Assembly: GCA_025449115.1 (NCBI GenBank)
Contig: JAHLKC010000077.1
Span: forward strand, 1 to 64,000
Direction of reading: 5' to 3'
Length of the DNA: 64,000 bases
Source: Chytridium lagenaria
Taxonomy: Eukaryota > Chytridiomycota > Chytridiomycetes > Chytridiales > Chytridiaceae
Under the pieces are notes generated by a model. It worked only from the letters and a program-made list of their open reading frames with translations, searched no databases and was not told where the DNA came from. The translations under genes were made by a program, and so were the position numbers. Each line of letters starts with the position of its first letter. Within the stretch, counting starts at the first letter, position 1. Below, in pieces: positions 21,501 to 32,505 of this stretch.

Positions 21501-22750
21501 TGCGCCACCTGATTTGGCAGTAATTCTCAACGGATCTCCCCCAGTCTGACTTACACGTTATTGTTTTCCCCGTTGGGTACAGCAAATATATAGCAGCTTA
21601 AATCGTGTCTTGCTCAGGTCAAAGATAATTTAAACACTCAGAATCAACCTTAACGTAATTATCAACGACATATTGCTGCAACAAACATCCGCAGCAAAAA
21701 AGTAATGATGTTGACTCTTCTCAAAATTATTCAAAGGCCGCACAATACCTTCGCAACTCATTCTATCGGAAGGATTATGTCCTTAAACACAAATGTTAAA
21801 ACTCATAAGTAGAAAGTCGATATACCATCAGTCTATAAGGCTGCAACCTGTGAAGCTTAAGGTCTATTATACTGTTGTTGATCAATATTTGGAATATCAA
21901 GACGTAAGGACAAGAAAATATCGTCCAAATTGGGAAATTCAACTGCAGAATGAAAGATGGAGATATAAAAATTTACATCACAATAAATCCTGTAAAGTCA
22001 AAAATTTAACGGGATCCAAGTCCGAAAAAACGTTCAATTGAAGATCCACCTCATGTTCAGCATCAAAGAAAAACAACTGCAAAAACTTAGGCCGTTGATT
22101 CGCATCAGGCAATAATGACCCTACTCTATAGTTAATGGAACCATGCCCAAAATGTATATACTCAATCTCGGCTATTTGCCAAATCCATATCAAACTGTAC
22201 TCCCAATGACAAAAAAACCAAAAAGGGAATCATACCTCCAAATATTGCAACAAAACTCAGTAATATTAGAAAAAAGCTCCTAAAGTTACGGAGGAGGAAA
22301 CAACAACACTAACAAAATCTTGCCCACATATAAACAAAATAACGGTGACTCCCAAGAAAATTGTTGAGCAAAACCATACTTGCATAAAACAGTGGGTGGA
22401 AGAAAATGCTCAACATCTGTAGGTCCCTCAGAGAAAAATCAAGCCAATCAAGCATTCCTGTGTCTTCTTCTATCACGCTCTCTATGCACACACTGCGTTT
22501 CCTGTTGCACATCTTTAGTGTGAGCAGCTCTTTGACGTCAACTTCCAACAGTATTGGATTGCCTGCATCCGTATTAATTGTTTAAGTATATATACCTTTC
22601 AGTCTCTCGTTGTACATCACTCTGCTGACTACGTTGACGTTGCCAAGAAATAGTGTTTGCATCACGTTCACCACTGTTTGCAATAAACTACAGAAAAAAT
22701 TATAACTCAATGTATGATTTCCACACTGTTGCAATGCCTTAAAACATGGA
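18560..22750 (-). mobile_element. Helitron relic (Rep-Pif1 helicase), decayed
   Basis: Read right to left on the minus strand, the hallmarks of a Helitron replicase-helicase appear in order through many stops and shifts. They are a Gln/Arg-rich N-terminus (22620-22700), YRVGSLLPDANQRPKF (22130-22175), QQYVVDNYVKV (about 21670), the HUH nuclease motif GLPHVHLLIIL (about 21362-21395) and CHINVEVCSSIKQFNIYKY with the Rep tyrosines (20950-21030). Then come HRLQVHLPN (about 20780) and VGQMYTVHPSKGEQYF (about 20520), followed by the Pif1 P-loop FIDGLGGSGK (about 19620), LRNLDPLTGLY (about 18815) and IYLPEPVF-HSQLYVALSRLTS (18570-18640). HUH Rep plus Pif1 is diagnostic. No intact protein remains and the termini were not found. 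Confidence 0.8.
19665..20420 (+). repeat. Dispersed repeat, copy 1 (inside Helitron)
   Basis: Similar to 25088-25264 plus 27730-28925. Shared strings include GCATGAAT-TGTTGCTTAT, GTATGCCAACTTATG, GAACATGTT-AAACA, CTCTGTATG and GGCTGAGCAGAGG-GGCC. It separates the Helitron Rep part (from 20425 upward) from its Pif1 P-loop (19640 downward), so it looks like an insertion into the Helitron. No protein coding was recognised, and the borders are approximate. Confidence 0.6.
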
Positions 22751-24170
22751 AAACAATGATATTAATACATTTGTTGATATTAATACATTTGTTCACGTGG
22801 ACACAATTCAATGAACGCAATCTGATTACCCTTGAATGAGAATTGTTGGTGTGGACAGACACCATTGAAATTTTATAATATAAAATTAGTACATGTGACA
22901 GTTGCTATTAGTAGCTTTGTCCAGAAATAAGTTTTGATATAGACTTGAGAAGATATTGAAAAGTTAGTCAACAACCTTAGATACAGCGTATATTGCTCTT
23001 GATAATATTTCTTGAAAAAAGAAGAGCACAAGTAAACAAGAGAAGCTCATAAACAAGAATCTTGTGCAATGAATGCCAGAAGATAAGAAATTATGCTGCG
23101 AAGTTTTTCTGCATTTCTTAGTTATGCTAGAGATTTGCTGTTGACAAATGAACTTCAGCAAAAGAAGAAGCTGAGTTCATTAGAAAGAACGATAGATGGT
23201 TTTCTATGCTTCTTCTGCAAACTGACAAACAAGGTTGATAAGATTTTCAGATGAGGAGGTTTCAGTTCTGATGATCTGGATTAATGAGAGTCATTGCAAA
23301 ATCTGCAAACCTTAACAAATATATTATTGTAGAGGTTTTCCTGATGGCCAATTTATATATAGACAGGCTATTGCTGCTACATTAAGATCTTACAATGTGA
23401 TATAGAAGTAGCTAAATTGCTATAGATAATGATTTTTTCAAGACTTTATATTTGTAATACTTTATCAAAGACCCAGTATGAATGATGCTGAAGGTCCAAC
23501 AGAGAAATATTTAAATGTTGCTGATGATCAATATAATGACCCAAATTTTTATTTTAAAAGACTAGAAGATCACACAACAGAAAATACAAAGAGCTTTCAT
23601 GTAGTGGCTTGGACAACGCTGTACCACAAAAATTGGTTATTGGACACAAGATTCCAAATGCAATAGTTAGTGATTATCGGAATGGCATTGCCAAGACAAA
23701 TGTTAATGAACACTTTGAACAAGGAGTGAATGTTGAAAAAACATAACTTATACCTATGCAATAAAAGGCAGTTACCTGTTATACCCAAGTAAATAATACT
23801 GTTGTAAATAATACAGTTGGTTTCCAAGAGTTAACAGTCATGCGTCAGAGATTGTAAGGATTCCAGACCAAGAGGTAAAACTTGACGATGATGTTATTCT
23901 AAATGAAAACATTAACTATAACAAGGAATCACATCATGTGAAGCCATTAAAAGTTGTTACTCTGTGTGGAGACAAAGAAAGGCCAAGCATGATGATATGC
24001 CCTTTAGCTTTTGAAGGCTTTGTGTTCTCTACACTATACCAGTCTATAAAATATATGGTATATTGTATTGTGAAACTACGGCCTCCTACCACGTATATGG
24101 TAGGAGTTTTGATAGGACTAGGACCTTATAATGGTACATACAACGTCTACAAATAAATAAATTAAGCTTA
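22751..24170 (+). other. Unidentified repetitive or degenerate coding region
   Basis: AT-rich. The plus strand has two short open stretches, 23478-23666 (begins MNDAEGPTEKYLNVADD) and 23938-24156 (VKPLKVVTLCGDKERP), with readable sequence between them in shifting frames (NAIVSDYRNGIAKTNVNEHF; IPDQEVKLDDDVILNENINY). The consistent amino-acid-like character suggests a decayed gene of a mobile element, but I cannot name the family. 22751-23470 shows nothing recognisable. Confidence 0.4.
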
Positions 24171-25087
24171 GTGTACTTGACAGAGATAAACAATGTCCAG
24201 AGCATGAATGAATGGAGCTCAATGATGATCAGCGGGAATCAAAGAAATGTAAAAGGGAAAAGGGTGGATACAAGCACAGAACCAGAGAAAAAAGGGATAC
24301 TTAGCTGCGGTATTCTCAAGTAAATCTTCCTACAACCATTTTTGCCCATTCCGTCAATCATCATGGCGGTAAAGGCGCTTTCTTAGCGTTCCCGGTGCTA
24401 AAGGCGGTCTCTAAACCTGAAGCGATGATAACGAGGGGAGCTGCGTTGATACTCCATCTCACCGGCCGTGAGCCGAAGGGGGGTTTGCTGATCGGGGCTT
24501 TGCAGCAGCCGATCACCCAACGCCACGGAACATACGCAGTATGTCCAAGGACCTGACGGAGGCGCCTTATGGTAAGACTACTTGATACTAACCTTGGTGC
24601 CAGAGGTAGGCGCCTGTGTATGCGAGAAGACCTGGACCTGGACCTGGACAGGACTGGGGACAGGTTTAGGGATGGGACAACTTCTCTATCTTTATTTGTA
24701 AAACCCTCTCACTCAACAGAAACAAAAATAAATAATAAATAAACATATAAACAATGGGTATAAATGAGCTAGGGGAAAAAAGAAGAGATATGTACAAAAT
24801 AAAACGAAGTCCCAAGATACAAAAGGGCAGTAAACAGGGAAAACCCGACCGCAACATATATACAATGCCGTGGGAAAACCTGGATACCGTGTAAGGTAAG
24901 TAAAGACTTACCATGACAAATCTTAAAGACTTCCTTAGTGTACAAGCAGGAGGGGGTAAAAGGTAGAGCCGTACATATAGCATCTTGGAAATATGCTTAC
25001 GGTGAAATATCATTTTATTGAATATTTCATAGTATCAACTCATGATGGACTGTATTCTCAAGTATGGGTGCATGTGGATTATACAAT
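24171..25087. other. GC-rich island of unknown origin plus flank
   Basis: At about 24370-24660 the sequence is markedly GC-rich compared with its surroundings. It has short inverted repeats (TGATCGG with CCGATCA around 24490-24515; GGCGCC at about 24563 and 24609) and a CTGGAC-based direct repeat (24630-24652). No open frame or RNA gene was recognised. It might be the untranslated end of a retroelement. A 115-codon minus-strand open frame at 24666-25013 looks fortuitous. Confidence 0.35.
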
Positions 25088-25264
25088 AACCTCACCAAGA
25101 GCATGAATGTGTTGCTTATGTAGATGTTGTGCCATTATTATTATATCCTTATTTCTATTCCATATTTTCCCTCTTGGGGTTTTCATAGTTTTACCCATAG
25201 AGCTTTACTGGAGGAAAGGCGGTTGCCATGGTATGCCAACTTATGCCAACTTACAAAATGCGAC
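25088..25264 (+). repeat. Dispersed repeat, copy 2, left part
   Basis: Matches the start of copy 1 (19670-19860): GAGCATGAAT-TGTTGCTTAT, then a T/C-rich segment, GAGGAAAGGCGGTTG and GTATGCCAACTTATG. It is interrupted at 25265 by the pogo-like element. Confidence 0.6.
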
Positions 25265-25266
25265 TA

Positions 25267-25302
25267 CCGTAATTTTGGTGGTATTGGCCCCCCCAAATGT
25301 TA
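25267..25302 (+). repeat. pogo-like left terminal inverted repeat
   Basis: CCGTAATTTTGGTGGTATTG then GGCCCCCCC and AAATGTTA. It pairs with 27692-27727; the C-run is 7 here and 8 on the right. Confidence 0.9.
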
Positions 25303-25313
25303 CCTTTTGTTTC

Positions 25314-25315
<2 letters not shown>

Positions 25316-25353
<38 letters not shown>
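25316..25353 (+). repeat. Homopolymer run of 38 C
   Basis: An unbroken C tract just inside the left inverted repeat. It may be an expansion of the C-rich terminal motif or an assembly artefact; its true length is uncertain with any sequencing method. Confidence 0.8.
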
Positions 25354-25356
<3 letters not shown>

Positions 25357-25450
25357 AGACATGAATACAAGAAAAACCTGACCCAAATTAAAGGAAACCT
25401 ACCACCATCAAGGCAGTAGCTGTGCACGCCACCCTGTCTGCGGCGCTGCG

Positions 25451-25750
25451 GTGCATGTGGGCACCATCATTGTCTTTCAAGATATGCTAGGAGTACCGGA
25501 TGGGCCCAGTCGCCTGTTTGAGCTTGCATGGTGGAAAACGGCAGACTTTCCTGCATGTGGCTTTCTGCCTATGGTATACCTCCATGCAAAGCACCTTTTT
25601 GTGGCAAGTTTGCTGTGGTTTGAGAGCTCTACAGCAATAGTGGTTTTTAAAGTTTATTTGGGAGAAGGATTGGAGGGTGAGGGAGTTGCAATGTGTCACA
25701 ATCTGGTGGACATACCTTGCATTGATCCAACTGCTTTGAAAAGACTGTAA
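25451..25750 (+). CDS. Hypothetical 99-residue protein in pogo-like element
   Basis: The open frame starts MHVGTIIVFQDMLGVPDG and ends DIPCIDPTALKRL, followed by TAA at 25748-25750. It points toward the transposase gene from the other strand. Composition is mixed with two hydrophobic patches (HAKHLFVASLLWF, TAIVVFKVYL). I recognise no family. It could be an accessory gene, captured DNA or chance. Confidence 0.3.
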   Translation: MHVGTIIVFQDMLGVPDGPSRLFELAWWKTADFPACGFLPMVYLHAKHLFVASLLWFESSTAIVVFKVYLGEGLEGEGVAMCHNLVDIPCIDPTALKRL

Positions 25751-25840
25751 TGGTGTATATTAATAATCGTTTATTTTATTAAACTATGCTCTCCCCAACA
25801 CCAAAAATATGTTTAAAAGTGTTTACAACACTATCCTTTG

Positions 25841-27291
25841 TCACGCAATCCCATACCTCGAGAATCCAGTTGAGAAAGCTAGATTGGTCAATCGTAGGTA
25901 AAGAGCCTGGATGAATCCCTGAGGTGAGTTGGGACACCATCCACCTGGCAGAGCAGCCCTCCATATGATTCTTAAAAAGTTTGTTGATCCCAACATCCAG
26001 AACTTGAAGTCCAGAACTTGAAGCCTTGAGGTGGAGTGCGGGGGTAAGTGCATTACAATTATTCCCAAAGACCCAAGCCTATAAGTGACTTCAGAAATTA
26101 GATACACTTGAAGAGCATCCAACATCAGGAGCTTAAAGCCTGGTTTGGATGCAACAAAGGCCTTCCAAGCTTCTTCAATCCAAACCAACATTGGTTGTAG
26201 ATCTGTCCAACCCTTCTGTTGACATGTAACCCAACATCGTCCAACCTGAGAAAGATCTCTGCACTCCTTCTCAACACGAGCTCCAGGAGTACCAATAAAC
26301 ACAACACCTGGAGGCAGCTTGCCTCCATCCCCTGTAACACAGAGCATGGTCATTGCGCGCTTTCCTAAAAGTAATGGTAATCAGTGATCTCAATAGAGCT
26401 GTGTGCTCCTAAACCCACCTCCTGTTGCAGCGAGCTTCTTCACTGACACAGTTTTCACTCCAACTCTAGAAACAGTTGTTTTGGCGGTATCATCAAACTT
26501 GGTGCAAGTTTGATCCATATTTGCGATAGCATCTGGTTAGATCCTCAAGTTCTAACTGTTCTCAATAGGTACTCCACAAAACTGTCAATCTCTTGAGGCA
26601 AGATCTCCTCCATCTGAGCAATGTGAGTAACACAGCGTATAGAAAGTAGATTTTGCTTTCAGTTTTCCATAAACAAGGCATCGCACCCAAAGCATTTGGC
26701 CTTGAAGATTGAGGGATTCAGCCATCACAGCAGTAGCTGCTACAGAAGTTTGCAGACTAGCAGCAGCAGGTGATGATGCGCTATGGAGGGAAAGAGCTGC
26801 AACTTTTGCTGGTAGGATTACTCTGGCTGATGATCTTGCTGGATTGGATCTTGATTCTGTTGGACCAGTGGACATCGAGGAGATTCTTGCACTTGTTCTG
26901 GAACTTGTCTATGTTTGTTGGACCAAGGGGTTCCAGGATGAGCAAAAAGGGTACTATGGCAATTAAGCAGCATGACGGCAATTAATTTGGCACTGCATGG
27001 GTGCTGGCTTTGGATGCATTGGTCCGCAAACGCCAGCACCTTGCCTTCCAAATGTCTATTTTTGATTGGAGGCCCGGGGTGGGGGGACAGCTTCTTGGGA
27101 GTGATTTTAAGCTTTTCCTCATCCTTAAGCCAACACTGTATCTGCGCTGGACTAACTCCATTAGCCCGTCCAACACTTTTCTTTGATGCTCCGCTGTGCA
27201 CTTCTCTAAGGATTTCAATTTTCTTTTGATGGCTCCAATGACGGTGTTTATTGGCAGGAGATTTGTTTATCAGTGGAATAGAGCCGGTCAT
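25841..27291 (-). pseudogene. pogo-like transposase (DDE_1), frame-broken
   Basis: The cut-and-paste transposase of the element. An N-terminal helix-turn-helix (KKIEILREVHSGASKKSVGR, then VSPAQIQCWLKDEEKL) lies at about 27100-27235. The DDE_1 catalytic core has first Asp in ANMDQT (about 26520), VTGDGGKLPPGVVFIGTPG (26290-26350), second Asp in LLMLDALQVYL (about 26110) and third acidic residue in TSRLQVLDFKFW (about 26000). The order and motifs match CENP-B/Tigger/pogo transposases. At least three frames must be joined, so introns or decay intervene. The C-terminus at 25841-25990 is poorly conserved. Confidence 0.8.
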
Positions 27292-27691
27292 AGATGGGAT
27301 TTGAGCAATATTACGCAGGGGGGTGAGATCACTTTAGCCACTTTGTTTGACGCAACTTTCAAATGCTTGCTTTAATTAATAAAACACAAACCCTTTATTA
27401 GTGAAAGCCTCTTGGCTGGAAATGTTGTTAAGTCTCTGAATGCATATTTTTAGGGTGTCCCTACTATTTTCACTGGATTCAGGGCGTTTAACGTATCAAG
27501 CAGACGGGGCATAATGACAATTAGTTGTGTTTTGTAAGTATATTTTTGCCCCCACCTGCAAACCCCTTATGGTGAGAACATGGGGCCATACATTTTCGAC
27601 CCCAAAGATTGCAATTACACCATAAAATAACAGGGTTTTATAAGATAAAAAAAATTACCTGTGATCCTGGCCCCCCCCCCTTTGAGATTGT

Positions 27692-27727
27692 CAACATTGG
27701 GGGGGGCCAATACCACCAAAATTACGG
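27692..27727 (-). repeat. pogo-like right terminal inverted repeat
   Basis: Ends CCACCAAAATTACGG, followed by TA at 27728-27729. A second C-run (10 C, 27671-27680) lies just inside it. Confidence 0.9.
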
Positions 27728-27729
27728 TA

Positions 27730-28925
27730 CATAAGTGCATATGCTATTATAATTATTTGATTCCCCTTGTGTTGTATATTTTACTATTTGTAGAAAGTTG
27801 AATACATTTACTTACACCTCCCACAATCCTGCACTAGCCATTTGCATACCTCCAGGCTACTCTACCCTAGAGCCTAGCTATCCTTTCTATATTCACCTTG
27901 TTTGATATTGTTATGAGTATCACCAGTTGGGGCTCAGGTATAGCGTTGCTGGGGGGAACACACTGTAACCAAAGCCATCTGTTTAAAAAGCCTTGAGTAC
28001 TGATTACACACCTCAGCAGCATGATTCTTCCAAAGATTTGGGTTGTATAACAACCTCTATTCTACTCTTGATGTTGGAAACCAGTGACTTAAAGCCGACA
28101 GAACTGACCTGGGATACCAACCTTGGAGACAAAATAAACAAAGAAGCAAGTTATACAATTATCTGAGTTAACTCATTTATAACCTGTTGCACTAATTGAT
28201 TCAACTTTATCCCCTTAAATTCAAGCCTTCACCTGTTTACTCAGAAATGGCAAAAGTGGTACGTACGCTTCCCTTGAAGCAGCCCGCAGCAACTTTGAAG
28301 GGACAAGCGCTAGCGTATAAAAGAAAGACACTTGCCTGCCTCTTCACACCTCACCTTTTTGCACGGCAAGCGCTTTCCCTAAAGTTGACACAACATTTCA
28401 TTTCACTTCACACAAACTCTTTAATAAACCACTCTTTATTTACATTTTTGGTGTAAACAAACTTCCCTCGTATTTCCACACTTGATGGCAACAACAGGCC
28501 ACACTGATGCTTGCAGTGGGAGAGCGCCATCAGCAAGGCCCAGGGTGCATGAGATCAGAGTAGAACATGTTGAAACAGCCTACTCCAGAGATTTTGAGGC
28601 TTGGTACACTCCTTGACGCAGGATGAACTTCCTCCTCAACAACTCCACCTAGCTACATGTGACCCCCAACCTTTGGTCATATTCCTATACTTTTGATTCT
28701 TCATTATCACTTTTATGCTAGTAGAAAAACCATCACTACAACACACCAAATCCTAGCTTCCCTTAACATTTATGTAGGGCTTCACTCTTGGCTCTTGTGT
28801 ACGTTTGGAGCGCTAGTGTAGTCAAATACAATGCGGCTCTCCACCTCTGTATGTTTAGGCTGAGCAGAGGGGGCCACCAGAGAGATCTTCACTGCCCATA
28901 TTAGCAATGCGCTTATGCCTCTCCT
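27730..28925 (+). repeat. Dispersed repeat, copy 2, right part
   Basis: Continues the alignment to copy 1: TTATTTGATTCCC, TTTACTATTTGTAGAA, GAGATCAGAGTAGAACATGTT and CTCTGTATG-TAGGCTGAGCAGAGG. About 0.5 kb between roughly 28000 and 28500 has no counterpart in copy 1, so one copy has an insertion or the other a deletion. No coding assignment. Confidence 0.55.
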
Positions 28926-30061
28926 TGAGGTTATCTTATAGCTTCAGATGCCCAAGTACAAATGCGTTTCTGAGAACAAAGACAGCGCAAAGGGACTGTT
29001 AGATTCAATTCAATATTGTGAATTTGCCAAACAAACAAAATAAAAACACATTTTTATATATACAGAGTTCTTTTTAGCTCCACTTGCTGTGTTCCAAATT
29101 CCTAAAAAGTTGTGGGAATCTGGGTAAAAATCAAGTTGTGTTTCGGAATCCAAGTCATTTAGATAGGATAGTCACGAAAGGTGAAGATAGGATAGTCACG
29201 AAAGGTGAAGAGGTGAAACGCATTGTTATTGACGCGTATTTCATGGGTAAAAGTACTTTTTTTGATTATATGGTCTTAGGGAAATAAAAGCTGACTGTAT
29301 CTTCTGCTAAGGATTACAGCAACATCAAGTAGGCTGAATCTGTACGTAAACTAGTTATCATTACTAACATACTATTTGGGATGCATGAACCTTAAGAGAA
29401 CAGCAATCAAAAGGGAAGTTGTTTTTTTTTTTTCTGATTTCGGATTCCTTTGGTTTATACTTTGAGAGATTCGTTGGCTCCATCTGACCTACGACTATAT
29501 AGTCGGAATATTTGGTAAGCAAGGTTCTAGCATCAAAACAAAAGTCACCTCAGCAGATATGGAATGGTTTACCGTCTCCGTCTTCACACTTTCCCGCCCC
29601 CGTCGCAATGGTGCAAAAAATTACAGGAAGCATCTCACATCCTTCCCTCTCCACCAATTGCCAGAGCCAGTAACCACTGAACTGCCAGAAAAACGCTTTC
29701 GATAAACAGGCGTAACGAGACTCACAAACGGCCTTAATTGAATGAGATGGTCAAGTCAAAACCCAATAAAGAAATTTTACTTTTACATCTTTTGGGACTA
29801 CTTGAATTCTTGTTAGCCTTTAAACGCCTTTTCTTCACCGCAAGCACCACCTACAATGTCTAAAGAAGAGAATGATCGCTTTAAAAAAAAAATGGACGCA
29901 AATTCGAAATAGCAAATTAATATAGATACAATCTTAAACGTGTCCATCTATTATTCCCAAAATCACTACATACACAAAAAAACAACAAAACAACAACAAA
30001 AATACATCGCCAAAATCGCCTCCCCCCCCCCCACCACCAAACTCCCGCCCTTCCCACGACA
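28926..30061. other. Intergenic; one short direct repeat
   Basis: No gene recognised. A perfect 24-bp direct duplication (GATAGGATAGTCACGAAAGG in each copy) lies at about 29163-29210. An open frame of 67 codons overlaps it (29084-29287) but has no supporting feature. This marks the transition from the repeat-rich to the gene-rich half. Confidence 0.5.
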
Positions 30062-32505
30062 TCACCCAACACTCTGTAACAGCGTCATATACTTCAACTT
30101 CATTTTCTCCAACGCCTCCCTCAACTGCTGCGTGTAATGCGCCCGAAACTGCGCCTGCAACGCCAGCAACTCATGATTGAACCGCTGTCTCATCTCCTCC
30201 AATTCAGCAGTATGTTGTTTGCGGGTTTCTTCCAAAGTTTCCTTAAGGTCACCGATGGTCATCTGAAAAAAATAAAAATAAAAGGAATGAGACACAAATG
30301 GAGCGACAAAGAAGAAAAAGGTGATTCCCATTACCTCATGTTGCGCAATGGTTTCTTTAAACGCATCACAAGACCGACAACCACCAACACTCCTCTGCTG
30401 TTGCCCCCGACAACACGTTCCTGAAACTCCCCAAAATCCCTCTTCAATTTCATCACTGCATTCTCATACGCCCCAAAACATCTCGCCTTGACAACCTCGA
30501 CCGTCTTTTTCACCTCCTCATGATACCTCTGATGCAGGGTCCCCCGTTCATTCTCAAAATCCGCCTTTAACCGCCGAATCTCATCGGCATGGTTCATAAA
30601 CAACGCTTCCCGGTCTTTATGAAACGCGTTTTTGAGCGTGTTTTCGTATTCCTTGAATTGAGAGGGATAAATGCGTTGAAGAGTTGAGAGAGGGGATGTA
30701 GGGGGTGGTCTGTCACGAGATGATGGTGGAGAGCGGTGTTATCGTCTTGGAGAAGTTTGAGTTGGAGTTGAAAGGAGGTGCGGAGAGATTCGAGTTCTTG
30801 ATCGTGAGAGGTGTTTGAGGTTGTCGAGATGTTTGCGGTGTTCGTGTTCAATAGAGGAACGGGTGTCTTCGGCGCGGCGTTCGAGGTCGCTGAGTTGGTT
30901 TGTGAGGACAGAGATACATTGTCTTTTTCTGAGATTTTGGAGCTGAGGGTTGTGGTGGTTTGGCGCCAGTCTGATACTAAATCGAGACAGCGGGAAATAG
31001 GGTCACGGGAGATATCACGTTCCAAAGCGAGGCTGAGGCGTTTTAAAAAGGCGTCATGATCCTTTTGAACCAATTGATTAAGATGGTCGTCGGTGAGAAG
31101 GTCGCATTGAACTGAAGCCCATGTGGTAGTGGAGGTTGTTTTAGCGGGTATACTGTTTTGTTTTAATGTCTGAAGCTCATGCTGGAGATCTGCATTGACT
31201 TTTTCAAGGTTCTGTGATAGTATTCGAAATTCTGTCCGTTCATTATCGTTCATAGATTCTCGGCGCGCCAGAAGCTCACGACGCAAATCTTGAATCTCAG
31301 ATTCCTTTTGCATTGTCAGATTCTTCTTGAACGTGAGTAAATCCAGTTCCTTTTCCTTAGCAATTGTGTCGCGAATAGACGAGATTTGCATGTTTTCGGA
31401 TCGAAGAGTATGAAGTTCGTCTGCCTGCTGTTGGAGCTGTGCTTGAAGCTTCTGAACCTCTGCGTTGCGAGAGCTCTAAGATAAATTGTAAGCTCAGTTA
31501 TAAATAATCCGTAACAATACATCAAGGTCAGACGTTTTTTCTAAATGCCGTCTTGAAGCTGTTTCCAATTCCTTGATGCCTTTCTCCTTTAGAGCTGGCA
31601 AACAGGGGCGAATTAATATTGTGTTGTCAAGTAACATGAAACGGTGAAAACGAAAAAAGGAAAGAGAAATTCCAACCAAGATCTGCCTTTAAATCCTCCA
31701 CCATTTCCAGAAGTTGTTCATTTGCCTTTCTGAGATCCTGGCATTCGTTAATGACCTCCACCAACATGTCGTGAAAGTTTGAATCCGGGGGCGGTTGAAG
31801 AATTCTTTCCCCAGGTTCATCCAATTTAGCATCCTCGTCGCTCTCTGCACCATGCAAAGTTTTGCTAGAAAGGTTCCGACTTGGAGGCATATTGAGGAGA
31901 GAAGGAGGGTCGACAAAGATGCTGTGTCCAAATGCATCTTTGGGTCGTGACGGTGTGGGATTGGTAAAATCTCTGTCATCCCGGAAAAAGGAATCGTCCT
32001 TTTCGTTGAAACGATTCGAGTCTGGACTGTAGTGGATGCTGGAGAGACTGGATTCGTCGTAAGAAATTTCTTTCGGGTTGGTCGTGTAGGGGTTGAGAGT
32101 AACTATTGTACTGATGGGCGTCGAGTGAGTGCTGGGTGATATTGAGGCCTCTAAAGTCGTCCTCAAAGGCGTCGTTGGATGAAGTGAGCGAAATGTTGTT
32201 GTTGCTGGTGTTGATGTTGGAGTTGTTTTGAGTAAATAGATGTTGGGGTCTGTGGTCGAAAGAATTGGAAGAGGCATCCTCGTCAAAGGGGATTTGGATA
32301 TGGTAGTCGGAAAGACCACCTAAAGGGTCATCGTCGTCGAGGTTATTGAGTTCGTCCTCTAAAAGTTGGATAGATTGGGAAGAAGAAGAAGAAGAGGACG
32401 TGTGTGAGTGTTCTCCCCTTTTCTCCTTCTTCTTCTCCTCCTGCTGCTGCTGTTGACGTTGCTGTTGTTGCTGATGCGTCCGTAGACCATCATTTTGGAC
32501 AACAT
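30062..32505 (-). CDS. Coiled-coil protein, uncharacterised
   Basis: A minus-strand gene with several exons. The N-terminal half is acidic and low-complexity: Gln-rich, a Ser run, LLEDELNNLDDDDPLGGL (about 32330-32370) and NSNINTSNNN. A short predicted coiled coil follows (INECQDLRKANEQLLEMVED, about 31690-31755). From about 31480 to 30070 it is a long discontinuous coiled coil (EKELDLLTFKKNLTMQKESE; HADEIRRLKADFENERGTLH; MRQRFNHELLALQAQF). It ends LLQSVG and a stop at 30062-30064. ATG at 32505 is the first plausible start, but its frame differs from the Gln-rich stretch, so an indel or small intron lies nearby; another frame change is near 32100. A structural or basal-body role is possible, but no family was recognised. 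Confidence 0.65.

Larger units (their letters stand above)
25267..27727 (-). mobile_element. pogo-like (Tc1/mariner superfamily) DNA transposon
   Basis: 2,461 bp with about 36-bp terminal inverted repeats, beginning CCGTAATTTTGGTGGTATTG and continuing GGCCCCCCC-AATGTT. TA flanks both sides (25265-25266, 27728-27729), the TA target duplication of the Tc1/mariner superfamily. A CENP-B/pogo-type transposase is on the minus strand and a separate plus-strand open frame is near the left end. It splits dispersed repeat copy 2. Frame breaks in the transposase suggest it is inactive. Confidence 0.88.

Noticed and set aside
24666..25013. 115-codon hydrophobic minus-strand open frame as a membrane protein
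   Set aside because: No start context or conserved feature; lies in AT-rich repeat flank and is probably fortuitous.
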